Origin: Acidobacteriota bacterium
GTDB lineage: Bacteria; Acidobacteriota; Polarisedimenticolia; QHYA01
Direction: 5' to 3'
Length of the DNA: 15,375 nt
Assembly (NCBI GenBank): GCA_003223995.1
Contig: QHYA01000145.1
Coordinates: 1 to 15,375, forward strand
In this document: positions 1 through 6,535 of the stretch, in pieces
Layout: every line of letters starts with the position of its first letter
How positions within the stretch are numbered: position 1 is the first letter of the stretch
Made by a program: the position numbers and the translations under genes
Notes under the pieces: generated by a model
Told to the model about the DNA's origin: nothing
The model's database searches: none
The model's input: the letters and a program-made list of their open reading frames with translations, nothing else

Positions 1-1
1 C

Positions 2-628
2 CACGAGTTCCGGACAGTGGAGCTGAACAATCCCTTCTACCGGCTCCCCGAACGCGAGACCTTTGCTCGCTGGCAGGAACGCACCCCCGATGATTTTCTC
101 TTCGCCGTCAAAGCGAGCCGGTTCATCACCCACATCAAGCGACTGCGAGACTGCAGTGATCCGCTTCGCTTCTTTCTCGAGCACGCCTGGGGGCTCGGGA
201 AGAAGCTGGGGCCGATCCTCTTCCAGCTCCCCCCGCAGATGCACGCGGATCTCGAGCGGCTGGGCTCCTTCCTGGGCATCCTTCCCCGCTCGGAGACCTT
301 CGCTCTGGAATTCCGGCACGAGAGCTGGCTCGCCGTGCCGGTCTTCGAGCTTCTCCGCCGCCACCGCGTCGCGCTCTGCATCCCCGTCAAGGGCGCGGTA
401 GAGCCGGACAGCCCTGCCGTGACTGGGCGGGTCGGTTACCTCCGGATGCACTCGGGAGCCGGCCCGGACGGTGAATTCACGCTTGGACAGTTGCGAGGCT
501 GGGCCGGCCTCATCCGGAAATGGCTGGGGGACGGAATGGATGTTTACGTCTACTTCAACAACGACTGGCAGGGATTCGCCGTCCGCAACGCGCTGCAGCT
601 CAGACGGCTCCTGAAGATCCGGCGATAG
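2..628 (+). CDS. DUF72 (YecE-like) protein, 5'-truncated by window edge
   Basis: The reading frame is open from the first base and ends at TAG 626-628, so the real start lies upstream. The visible 208 residues carry the DUF72/YecE signature: an early TVELNNPFYRLP segment, W-x-x-R-TP-x-x-F-FAVK, then FITHIKRL, GPILFQLPPQ, ALEFRHESW and near the end VYVYFNND followed by A-x-x-NA-x-x-L. The family usually has about 240-250 residues, so roughly 30-40 N-terminal residues are missing. A GTG at 17-19 could be called as a start, but conserved family sequence (HEFRT-VELN) continues upstream of it, so I do not accept it. DUF72 proteins adopt a TIM-barrel-like fold and their biochemical role is not established. 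The frame ends 101 bp before the FabH-like gene on the same strand, which has its own promoter-like sequence, so co-transcription is uncertain. Confidence 0.9.
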   Translation, partial: HEFRTVELNNPFYRLPERETFARWQERTPDDFLFAVKASRFITHIKRLRDCSDPLRFFLEHAWGLGKKLGPILFQLPPQMHADLERLGSFLGILPRSETFALEFRHESWLAVPVFELLRRHRVALCIPVKGAVEPDSPAVTGRVGYLRMHSGAGPDGEFTLGQLRGWAGLIRKWLGDGMDVYVYFNNDWQGFAVRNALQLRRLLKIRR

Positions 629-677
629 CTCGGGGCGGCTGCTCGTCCACTCTGAGACGTTCCCCGTCAGATCCGAC

Positions 678-706
678 TTGTCCTGGGAGGCTTCGGGCCC
701 CACAAT
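678..706 (+). promoter_or_regulatory. Candidate sigma70-type promoter for the FabH-like gene
   Basis: TTGTCC at 678-683 and CACAAT at 701-706 are separated by 17 bases and each matches four of six consensus positions. A start about seven bases downstream of the -10 box would give a short leader holding the GGAGG ribosome binding site at 717-721. Matches of this quality occur by chance, so this is a suggestion only. Confidence 0.3.
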
Positions 707-716
707 CCTCCCTACC

Positions 717-721
717 GGAGG
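717..721 (+). promoter_or_regulatory. Ribosome binding site fixing the FabH-like start
   Basis: GGAGG ends eight bases before the ATG at 730-732. It selects this start over the longer open frame that runs up from about 520, whose extra N-terminus overlaps the DUF72 gene and has no FabH similarity. Confidence 0.75.
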
Positions 722-729
722 AATCCGCC

Positions 730-1785
730 ATGCGCACAGTGATCCGAGGGACGGGGATGCACCTCCCCGCCAACGTTGTGGACAACCGCCGGCTGTCCCT
801 CCTGATGGAAACATCCGATGAGTGGATCCAGCAGCGCTCCGGCATCATCACGCGCCACTATGCCGCCCGTGACGAGGCGACGAGCGATCTGGCGGTGCCG
901 GCGGCCGAGCGCGCGCTCTCCGATGCCAGGATCGGCCTGGAGGAGGTGGACTACGTCGTCTTCGCGACGATGACGCCGGACTATTACTTCCCGGGCTCCG
1001 GGCCCCTCTTCCAGAAGAAGCTCGGTCTGGGCCGCGCGCCATGCCTCGACATCCGCCAGCAGTGCGCCGGTTTCCTGTTCGGCCTGCAGGTAGCCGACGC
1101 GATTCTCCGCTCCGGCCAGCACCGCACCGTCCTTCTGGTGGGCGCCGAGGTCCACGTCTGCTTCATGCCCTGGTGGTCCTGGGACGTGGTGGAGGGAAAA
1201 TCCGACCGGCGGGTGGAGGCGCGGGAATACGAGTGGAACTCGCGCTTCCGCGACCGGGCCGTCCTCTTCGGCGATGCCGCGGGCGCTTTCGTCCTGCAGG
1301 CCGAGGAGGAAGACGGTGTGGGCCTGCTGGACGTGATGGTGCGCTCGGACGGATCGTGCGCCGAGGCGATGCACGTCCGGGCAGGCGGGAGCGCCTTCCG
1401 CCCTTACTTCGAGCCCCGGATGTTCGAGCGCGGCGACACGGTGCCCGTCGTCGAGGGACGGGAGGTTTTCCGGACGGCCGTGACGATAATGCCAGAGGCC
1501 GTCGAGGAGATTCTCCGGCGAAACGGGCTCGCCCTCGAGGACCTGGACCTGCTTCTGATGCACCAGGCCAACCTCCGCATCAACGAGGCGGTCCAGAAGC
1601 GGCTCGGCCTGCCGGACTCGAAGGTCTTCAATAATATCCAGAAGTACGGCAATACGACGGCCGCCACGCTCCCTCTCGCCTTCCACGAGGCGAAAGCGGA
1701 GCGCGGTCTGCCTGCTGGCTCGCTCGTCTGCTTCGTCGCCCTCGGCAGCGGCCTGAGCTGGGGGGCGGCGCTCTACCGCTGCTGA
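730..1785 (+). CDS. 3-oxoacyl-ACP synthase III (FabH-type ketoacyl synthase)
   Basis: FabH-type thiolase-fold enzymes condense an acyl-CoA primer with malonyl-ACP to start fatty acid or specialised lipid/polyketide synthesis in the cytoplasm. The 351-residue protein shows the full triad: Cys112 in DIRQQCAGF, His278 in LLMHQANLRIN and Asn308 in QKYGNTTAAT. It also has the N-terminal IRGTGMHLP and TSDEWIQQRSGI motifs, a GDAAGAF motif near 181-187 and the C-terminal GSGLSWGAAL. It is longer than the roughly 317-residue E. coli enzyme, mainly through an acidic/aromatic insert at about 147-176 (rich in W, D, E, R) placed before GDAAGA. That insert also occurs in FabH homologues outside housekeeping fatty acid synthesis, so the primer could be unusual. 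No fabD, fabF, fabG or acpP is adjacent. The start is fixed by GGAGG at 717-721. The gene converges on the senB-like gene with a 59-bp gap. Confidence 0.9.
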   Translation: MRTVIRGTGMHLPANVVDNRRLSLLMETSDEWIQQRSGIITRHYAARDEATSDLAVPAAERALSDARIGLEEVDYVVFATMTPDYYFPGSGPLFQKKLGLGRAPCLDIRQQCAGFLFGLQVADAILRSGQHRTVLLVGAEVHVCFMPWWSWDVVEGKSDRRVEAREYEWNSRFRDRAVLFGDAAGAFVLQAEEEDGVGLLDVMVRSDGSCAEAMHVRAGGSAFRPYFEPRMFERGDTVPVVEGREVFRTAVTIMPEAVEEILRRNGLALEDLDLLLMHQANLRINEAVQKRLGLPDSKVFNNIQKYGNTTAATLPLAFHEAKAERGLPAGSLVCFVALGSGLSWGAALYRC

Positions 1786-1844
1786 GAGGGACAGACCCAG
1801 GGGAATCCGAGCCGCCGACTCTCCTCAACCCTCCCCCTCCTCCA

Positions 1845-2750
1845 TCACGGCCTCCTTCGAATGGAACTTTGGAATCTCAGGTCCCGCAGCCTCCGGTAGA
1901 ACGCCGTGTCCGACTCGCATCGGTCGAGCAATCGTGCCAGTGCCCGCGCATCGCCCGCGGGGAAGAAGCCCGGGTAACCGTCGCCCAGGATACCAATCGA
2001 TCCGGGGATGCGCGAAGAGAGGACCGGCACCCCCGCGGCCAGGGCTTCGGAAACGGCATTTGCCCCTCCTTCCAGCCGCGAGGTGAGCAGAAGCAGTCGG
2101 CTGCCAGCGAGGATCGACAGCGCGCGGGGCCTGGGAACCTCGCCCAGCCACCGATACCGCGGCTCGCGCGCCATCTCCTTTCTTGCCTTCTTCTCCATTC
2201 CCCTGGTGAGGGCACGTCCCAGGTGCAGCACGCGGATCCGCGAAGCGTCGGGGAGATTGCGGCATGCCGCGGCCGCCAGGAGAGGATCCTTGACGGGCCG
2301 GAGGTGCGCCAGGACGCAGACGCGAAACTCGCCCCGAGGGGCATGGATCGCCCGGACGGGCTTCACGGCCGACTGGATGATGGCGCGGGCCTTGCCGCGC
2401 AGGTGCGCCGGCAGCGCTGCAGCGCCCAGCGGCTGCAGCAGGACGAGAGCATCGGCCCATTCCAGGGCCATCCGGGCATTGCGGCTCTTGCGCAGGTCGC
2501 CGTAAAGGTCCGTTCCGGTCAGCGCGACAATCAGCGGCGCGCCGGGACGCTGCTTCTTATAGAAGCTCACCGCCTCGTAGCTCCTGCGAGCGTGGAGCGC
2601 GACGAGCAGATCGCACGGCTCTCCCCGGTAGTCCTGGGCGATCCTCACACGGTGGCCCAGATCTCTCAGCAAGCGCGCCCAGCGGCTGGCCGTGACTCGG
2701 TTCCCGTGAAACGAGCCGGCCGGAGCCGGCGTGATCAGCCGGATGAGCAT
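1845..2750 (-). CDS. senB: SenB-like selenosugar synthase (GT-B glycosyltransferase, TIGR04348 type)
   Basis: SenB joins selenophosphate to the sugar of a UDP-sugar, giving a 1-seleno-sugar, the selenium donor for selenoneine; it acts in the cytoplasm. The 301-residue protein has a GT-B layout. The start LITPAPAGSFHGNRVTASRW (6-25) is the family's typical beginning. It is followed by ALHARRS (51-57), LTGTDLYGDL (77-86), LVLLQP (102-107), HLRPVKDPL (149-157), RYRWLGE (198-204) and the donor-site-like EGGANAVSEALAAGVPVL (227-244). This order matches the glycosyltransferase family recognised as SenB rather than generic GT4 enzymes. The ATG at 2748-2750 is set by that N-terminus, yet no Shine-Dalgarno sequence precedes it. 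It is divergent from the SenA-like gene with 26 bp between starts. Identification rests on recalled motifs, not a search; a related glycosyltransferase with another sugar product is the main alternative. Confidence 0.85.
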   Translation of the reverse strand: MLIRLITPAPAGSFHGNRVTASRWARLLRDLGHRVRIAQDYRGEPCDLLVALHARRSYEAVSFYKKQRPGAPLIVALTGTDLYGDLRKSRNARMALEWADALVLLQPLGAAALPAHLRGKARAIIQSAVKPVRAIHAPRGEFRVCVLAHLRPVKDPLLAAAACRNLPDASRIRVLHLGRALTRGMEKKARKEMAREPRYRWLGEVPRPRALSILAGSRLLLLTSRLEGGANAVSEALAAGVPVLSSRIPGSIGILGDGYPGFFPAGDARALARLLDRCESDTAFYRRLRDLRFQSSIRRRP

Positions 2751-2776
2751 GCGGGGGTAGAATACGCAATCTCGCG
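2751..2776. promoter_or_regulatory. 26-bp divergent spacer between the senB-like and senA-like starts
   Basis: This is the whole gap between two opposed ATG codons. Neither strand has a Shine-Dalgarno sequence close to its start. On the plus strand TAGAAT (2758-2763) matches five of six -10 positions and would start transcription only a few bases before the senA-like ATG. On the minus strand TATTCT (complement of 2759-2764) matches four of six. Any -35 elements would lie inside the opposite gene. The layout fits overlapping promoters with leaderless or nearly leaderless messages, which is inference. Confidence 0.4.
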
Positions 2777-3985
2777 ATGAATGAGCGAAGCGACCCTTCA
2801 GCCCGCCAGCTCGCCGAGGATCTTCTCGACGCCCGGACCCGCACCCTCGAGCTGGTCGCGGACCTGACCGATAAACAGCTCATGGGCCCGCGGCTGCCCA
2901 TCGTCAATCCGCTGCGGTGGGAGATCGGCCACCTCGCCTGGTTCCAGGAGAAGTGGCTCCTCCGCCACCTCCGAGGAGAGAACAGCCTGCGCTCCGACGC
3001 GGACTCCCTGTACGATTCCTTCAATGTCCCCCACGACACGCGCTGGAGCCTGCCGTTGCCCTCCCGCGCGGAGACCCTGGCGTACATGAAGGCCGTCCTC
3101 GACAGCGTGTTGGAGCGGCTGCGGTCCGATCCCCTCGACGCGGAGACGATCTACCCCGAGGCCGGAGATGGCGGGCCGCTGGCCGGCGACGTCGATGTGC
3201 CCGGCGGGGCCTACCTGCTCGGCGCGACGAAAGACACGCCCTTCGTCTTCGACAACGAGAAGTGGGCCCATCCGGTGGAACTGAAGCCCTTCCGGATCGC
3301 GCGCGCCGCAGTCACGCAGGCCGATTTCAGCCAGTTCGTGGACGCAGGGGGCTACGAGCTGCGGGAATTCTGGAGCCCTGCTGGATGGGAATGGCTCGAG
3401 GAGGAGGAAGCCTGCTCCCCGGTCTACTGGAAGCGAGAGGCCAACGGGACCTGGATGCGGCGCGTGTTCGATTCGTGGAGGCAGCTCGAGCCTCATCTTC
3501 CCGTGATCCATGTGAACTGGCACGAGGCCCAGGCCTACTGCCGCTGGGCCGGCCGCAGGCTGCCGACCGAGGCCGAGTGGGAGATGGCGGCCAGCTTGGA
3601 GCCGGCTACAGGGAGCGCCGCCTCTCAGCGGAAGCGGAGCTTCCCCTGGGGCGATGAACCTCCCTCATTGGATCGCGCCAACCTCGATGCCCTGCGGCTC
3701 GGCTGTCTCGACGCCGGCGCTCTTCCTGCCGGCGACAGCCCCTTCGGATGCCGCCAGATGATGGGGAATGTCTGGGAGTGGACGGCCGACGACTTCGAGC
3801 CCTATCCGGGCTTCGTAGCCGATCCCTACCGGGAGTACTCCGAACCCTGGTTCGGAGGAGCCTACAAGGTCCTTCGAGGAAGCTGCTGGGCGACCCGCTC
3901 GCGGCTGATCCGAAACACGTTCCGGAACTTCTACAGCCCGGAGCGGCGCGACGTCCTCGCCGGCTTCCGCACCTGCGCACTCTGA
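2777..3985 (+). CDS. senA: SenA-like selenoneine synthase (EgtB family), DinB HxxxH segment missing
   Basis: SenA is a non-haem iron EgtB homologue that oxidatively joins hercynine to the selenosugar made by SenB; breakdown of the product gives selenoneine. The 402-residue protein has an N-terminal DinB-like part (10-115) with the first metal ligand region WEIGHLAWFQE (His52) and SenA-type VPHDTRWSLPLPS (84-96). A C-terminal FGE-sulfatase-type domain (138-402) follows, with FVFDNEKWAHPVEL (156-169), VIHVNWHEAQAYCRWAGRRLPTE (243-265), MGNVWEWT (329-336), an RGSCW motif and a terminal GFRTC. The text is closer to SenA than to ergothioneine EgtB. EgtB enzymes bind iron through one early His plus a HxxxH in the last DinB helix. 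Here the chain runs from VLDSVLERL (107-115) to GDVDVPGG (137-144) with no histidine, so two of three ligands are absent. It may be inactive, altered or misassembled. ATG 2777 is the first in-frame start after a stop at 2744-2746. Confidence 0.85.
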   Translation: MNERSDPSARQLAEDLLDARTRTLELVADLTDKQLMGPRLPIVNPLRWEIGHLAWFQEKWLLRHLRGENSLRSDADSLYDSFNVPHDTRWSLPLPSRAETLAYMKAVLDSVLERLRSDPLDAETIYPEAGDGGPLAGDVDVPGGAYLLGATKDTPFVFDNEKWAHPVELKPFRIARAAVTQADFSQFVDAGGYELREFWSPAGWEWLEEEEACSPVYWKREANGTWMRRVFDSWRQLEPHLPVIHVNWHEAQAYCRWAGRRLPTEAEWEMAASLEPATGSAASQRKRSFPWGDEPPSLDRANLDALRLGCLDAGALPAGDSPFGCRQMMGNVWEWTADDFEPYPGFVADPYREYSEPWFGGAYKVLRGSCWATRSRLIRNTFRNFYSPERRDVLAGFRTCAL

Positions 3986-4266
3986 GCGGCTCCGGCAGAG
4001 ACTCCTCCCCCACTTCGGCACGCGGAAAGGCTGTCGTTCCGTCCTCGCTCGGCCGTGCCCCCGATGCGAGCAAATCGTCAAGTAAGGCGTCCCGCCACCC
4101 GCGACTTTTCTCCGGACCCATCATGTGTTCAGCTTTGGCGAGGCCACCGGAGCCCTTCGCCTCGGTTCACGAAGAGGGCGGTTCTGGCTCGAACGCAGTT
4201 CGAATGTCCTAGCGCGGCCTGACCAGCCGCAACCAAGTAAGAGCTTGACATTCCCCCGCAGGTGAC
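3986..4266. other. Intergenic stretch after the senA-like gene, no gene seen
   Basis: I see no supported gene here. A small inverted repeat lies at 4189-4203 (TCGAAC, GCA, GTTCGA). It recalls a tRNA T-loop, but no acceptor stem, anticodon arm or CCA end can be built around it. Short open frames crossing this stretch lack a ribosome binding site or recognisable motifs. The stretch leads into the mosaic region beginning at about 4267. Confidence 0.5.
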
Positions 4267-4285
4267 GTTCCATGCCACATGGAAC
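4267..4285. repeat. 8-bp perfect inverted repeat spanning a start codon
   Basis: GTTCCATG, a three-base spacer and CATGGAAC form a perfect inverted repeat. The right arm contains the ATG (4279-4281) of the truncated gene that follows. A hairpin here in an mRNA would hide that start codon. It could also be an operator or an end feature of a mobile unit. Confidence 0.6.
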
Positions 4286-4428
4286 AGTTCATCGCCAAGC
4301 ATACCGACAAGATCCAGGGCACTCTGTCCTGCTTCGACCGTATCCTCTTCCGTGGCTACCTTCCTCTCTTCAGCGGGGCCGCCATGGCCGCGTTCCTTGA
4401 TCGCCGCCGGCGTCCAGCTCGTTACTAG
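4279..4428 (+). pseudogene. Truncated, frameshifted N-terminus of a repeated mobile-type gene
   Basis: The frame reads 49 residues from ATG 4279, beginning MEQFIAKHTDKIQG, then CFDRILFRGYLPLF and a run ending in RRRRPARY before TAG 4426-4428. The first 40 residues resemble the start of roughly 400-residue or longer uncharacterised proteins that I recall as recurring, often in several copies, in Acidobacteriota and Planctomycetota genomes. I cannot name the family. After AAFL the reading frame seems to change: the neighbouring frame reads LIAAGVQLV, which fits the expected continuation better than the arginine run. This points to a small indel near 4396-4400 and loss of the rest by about 4430. 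The next gene begins 23 bp later, so the remnant abuts it. It encodes no working protein. Confidence 0.55.
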
Positions 4429-4451
4429 CGTCGCATGTTCCGCCTCACGGT

Positions 4452-5558
4452 ATGATCGCGATCACTATCTACTCCCTCGTGCTTACGCTCTTCGTCTCCC
4501 GGGCGGAAGCTAGCAGCCTGATACGGGAACACAGGGATTACCTCACGCCTGCCACCGCCTCGCTTCCTGAAGGTAGCCTTGCGCGTAATACCGTCATCTT
4601 TCTGTGCGATCCAAACGACTGGCCCAGAGTGGTGAAAGGCGTGCCGCCGCCCGCATGGTTGCAGGAGCCTCCTGGGAGCGTCCTTCTCGTGGGACCGTTT
4701 CGACACAGCTTCTCTTGCCAGAACGTCCAGCTGAGGGGGAATGACGAAGGGCGTGTCGTGACGTTGGGTGGTCCTTCGGAATCAGCTCCGCCTGCCCTTG
4801 GAGGTTGCGCAATCGCAGTGTCGCGCTCGATCCGAGGAGAGCCCATCATGCTCGACGGCTATTGGTCTTGGAAGCAGAGACTCGCAACCTTGCATGCCTG
4901 CAGCGAGGCGATCAAAATCCCCGAGACGGACTATGCGGATCGCCTGCGCATCCGGCTACATGCAGTCGCTGACCGCACCACTGGAGTTCGGTCTCTTCAG
5001 GGTGCGAAAGTTCAGTTGATCGGTCCTTACTCGCTCTACAACAACACCGTTGTTGCAGAGAATGACGAAATGGCCATCTTTCAGCAAGTACCGGCGACGG
5101 ACGGCTACGAGGTCCTGATTGAGCCGGTGGGCTGTAGGAGGTTCGACGTCTGGCACCAAGAGATCCTCGCCGGCCGTGATGTTGTGCTCGACGTCGACCT
5201 CGGTACCTTCTCGACCCTCGCAGTACGAGTAACCCAGGATACGACCGCAGGTCGAAGGCCACTTTCTGCAGCCCTGGTGAGGATTGTTTCGAACTATGAA
5301 TCCTATCTGGGGTCTGCAGAGACGGACCAGAGTGGTCAGGCCATAGTAAGCTGCCTTCCTGCAGATTCCAAGGTCGATCTTCGCGTGACGCATCCGGGGT
5401 ACTTCTGGGCAGATCAGTGCGGCGTGATGGTTGGGCCCCGAGGGCAATCGCAGATCGACGTCGTGTTGGCACCGGATCCGGATCCACGAAGACGATTGAT
5501 CCCTCCCGTTTGCGTCGGTGCGCGGACTCAGCAATCGCCGCAGCCAACTCCTCATTGA
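4452..5558 (+). CDS. Secreted protein of unknown function with two Ig/carboxypeptidase-regulatory-like domains
   Basis: I do not recognise a named family. The 368-residue product begins with a hydrophobic stretch (IAITIYSLVLTLFVSRAEA, 2-20) resembling a signal peptide with an AEA|SS cleavage site, although its n-region lacks basic residues. The middle (about 160-250) and later part (about 252-340) look like two beta-sandwich domains of the carboxypeptidase-regulatory type: LRIRLHAVADRTTGVRSLQG with later DVVLDVDL, and TLAVRVTQDTTAGRRPLSAA with later LRVTHPGYF. Six or more cysteines suit an exported, disulfide-bonded protein. The C-terminus is Pro/Gln/Thr-rich. No ribosome binding site precedes the ATG and no alternative start exists back to the stop at 4398-4400, just where the mobile-type remnant ends, so the 5' end may have been rearranged. 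Base composition looks less GC-rich than the surrounding core genes. It is probably accessory. Confidence 0.65.
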   Translation: MIAITIYSLVLTLFVSRAEASSLIREHRDYLTPATASLPEGSLARNTVIFLCDPNDWPRVVKGVPPPAWLQEPPGSVLLVGPFRHSFSCQNVQLRGNDEGRVVTLGGPSESAPPALGGCAIAVSRSIRGEPIMLDGYWSWKQRLATLHACSEAIKIPETDYADRLRIRLHAVADRTTGVRSLQGAKVQLIGPYSLYNNTVVAENDEMAIFQQVPATDGYEVLIEPVGCRRFDVWHQEILAGRDVVLDVDLGTFSTLAVRVTQDTTAGRRPLSAALVRIVSNYESYLGSAETDQSGQAIVSCLPADSKVDLRVTHPGYFWADQCGVMVGPRGQSQIDVVLAPDPDPRRRLIPPVCVGARTQQSPQPTPH

Positions 5559-5697
5559 GCCATGAGCTCGGCGTACGGGGCGTGGAGTGCCTTTTATGGA
5601 TTCAGGACAGGCGGGTGAGATCCAGGTGACACGCTGGGGCTCAGAACGTGCGCCCAGCGGTGTGCTGAAACAAGCGGATAAGCAAGAGCTAGCTAAG

Positions 5698-6447
5698 CTA
5701 GGAGGATCGTTGCTGAGCGGCGCAGGAGGCGGCGTCGTAGATCGCAACGGACCAGACCACGGCGGCCAAAGTTCCGAGAGCCGGAGCTATCCAGACCGAC
5801 AGCGTGGAGGGAAGGGCGAGCCCAAACGTTCGAAGCGTCGAATGCCCCCACCCTGAGAACGGAAGGCCGGCGGCGGCCAGAAACCAGAGGCTGCTGAGGA
5901 AGAACGCCGCCCTCTTGCGAGCGCCGTTGAGGATCTGGCCCCAGCCTGGGAGCAGAAGGGAGGCGATGGCCGCCGGCAGCGGATGTGGCCCGCGCCCGCA
6001 CGATGGAGAGGCCAGGTCGTGGGCGTGCAGGACCGAGCTGACGTGAAAGTTCGCCGCCGCCAGGAAGAGCGCGACCATGGCCCAGAAAGCGGCCTCCCGT
6101 GGGCAGCCGAGCAGCTCGAGGGTGTGGGAGACCCCCGCCAGGCGCGACCCGATCGCCCATAGCAGGGCGGCGGCGAGGCCCGTCCAGCTTAGGTAGAAGA
6201 GACCCCACTCCCTCTCCCCCACGAGCAACTGCCCCGCGCCAGGAATGAAAAGCGACAGCGATCCCGCGACGCCCGGCGAGCCGGGCTCGCGGGTCGGCGT
6301 CCTCGAAGCTTTCCTCACACGCAGCCCCTGGGGAAGGTCTATGGAAGGACTGGACGGAGCCTCGGATCCCGCGGCCGGCCGGCGGCGGAAGCGGGACGAC
6401 GGGGCGTCGAGGTCGCCGAGATCGTAGACACTCACCTGCTCGCTCAT
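5698..6447 (-). CDS. TM2-like multi-pass membrane protein with duplicated PGxGQ motif
   Basis: The 249-residue protein has a polar, Pro/Ser/Arg-rich cytoplasmic-looking N-terminus (1-60) and then about five or six hydrophobic segments. The motif PGAGQLL (69-75) occurs again as PGWGQIL (167-173), each just before a basic/acidic turn and a membrane span. This is the pattern of TM2/DUF5683-type small membrane proteins, here arranged as two units about 98 residues apart. The function is unknown. I start at the ATG on the complement of 6445-6447 because GGAG (complement of 6458-6461) precedes it at suitable spacing. The frame stays open to 6516, but the extra 23 residues do not look like family sequence. 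Stop is TAG (complement of 5698-5700). It lies antisense to its neighbours inside the mosaic region, with no operon partner. Confidence 0.7.
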   Translation of the reverse strand: MSEQVSVYDLGDLDAPSSRFRRRPAAGSEAPSSPSIDLPQGLRVRKASRTPTREPGSPGVAGSLSLFIPGAGQLLVGEREWGLFYLSWTGLAAALLWAIGSRLAGVSHTLELLGCPREAAFWAMVALFLAAANFHVSSVLHAHDLASPSCGRGPHPLPAAIASLLLPGWGQILNGARKRAAFFLSSLWFLAAAGLPFSGWGHSTLRTFGLALPSTLSVWIAPALGTLAAVVWSVAIYDAASCAAQQRSS

Positions 6448-6457
6448 GGGCGCATTT

Positions 6458-6461
6458 CTCC
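6458..6461 (-). promoter_or_regulatory. Ribosome binding site deciding the TM2-like gene start
   Basis: On the minus strand GGAG stands ten bases before the ATG at 6447-6445. The upstream in-frame ATG at 6516 has no comparable site. Confidence 0.5.
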
Positions 6462-6535
6462 AGATCGATCCGCAATGCAATCTCTCCGCCAGGGGAAACG
6501 CGGCCTCCATGCGCATCGTGCCATCCGACGGCTGA

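Noticed and set aside
520..729. 70-residue N-terminal extension of the FabH-like frame
   Set aside because: It overlaps the DUF72 gene, has no FabH similarity, and the ATG at 730 has a proper GGAGG site and the family's true N-terminus.
712..1686. Long minus-strand open frame opposite the FabH-like gene
   Set aside because: It is a GC-rich shadow frame: the translation is Arg/Gly/His-rich with no motifs, and the plus strand encodes a full catalytic triad.
1869..2780. Plus-strand open frame of about 300 codons across the senB-like gene
   Set aside because: Low-complexity translation without recognisable motifs; the minus strand carries a complete glycosyltransferase.
4140..4230. Possible tRNA because of a T-loop-like TTCGAAT
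   Set aside because: No acceptor stem, D-arm or anticodon arm can be paired around it; it is better explained by a short inverted repeat at 4189-4203.
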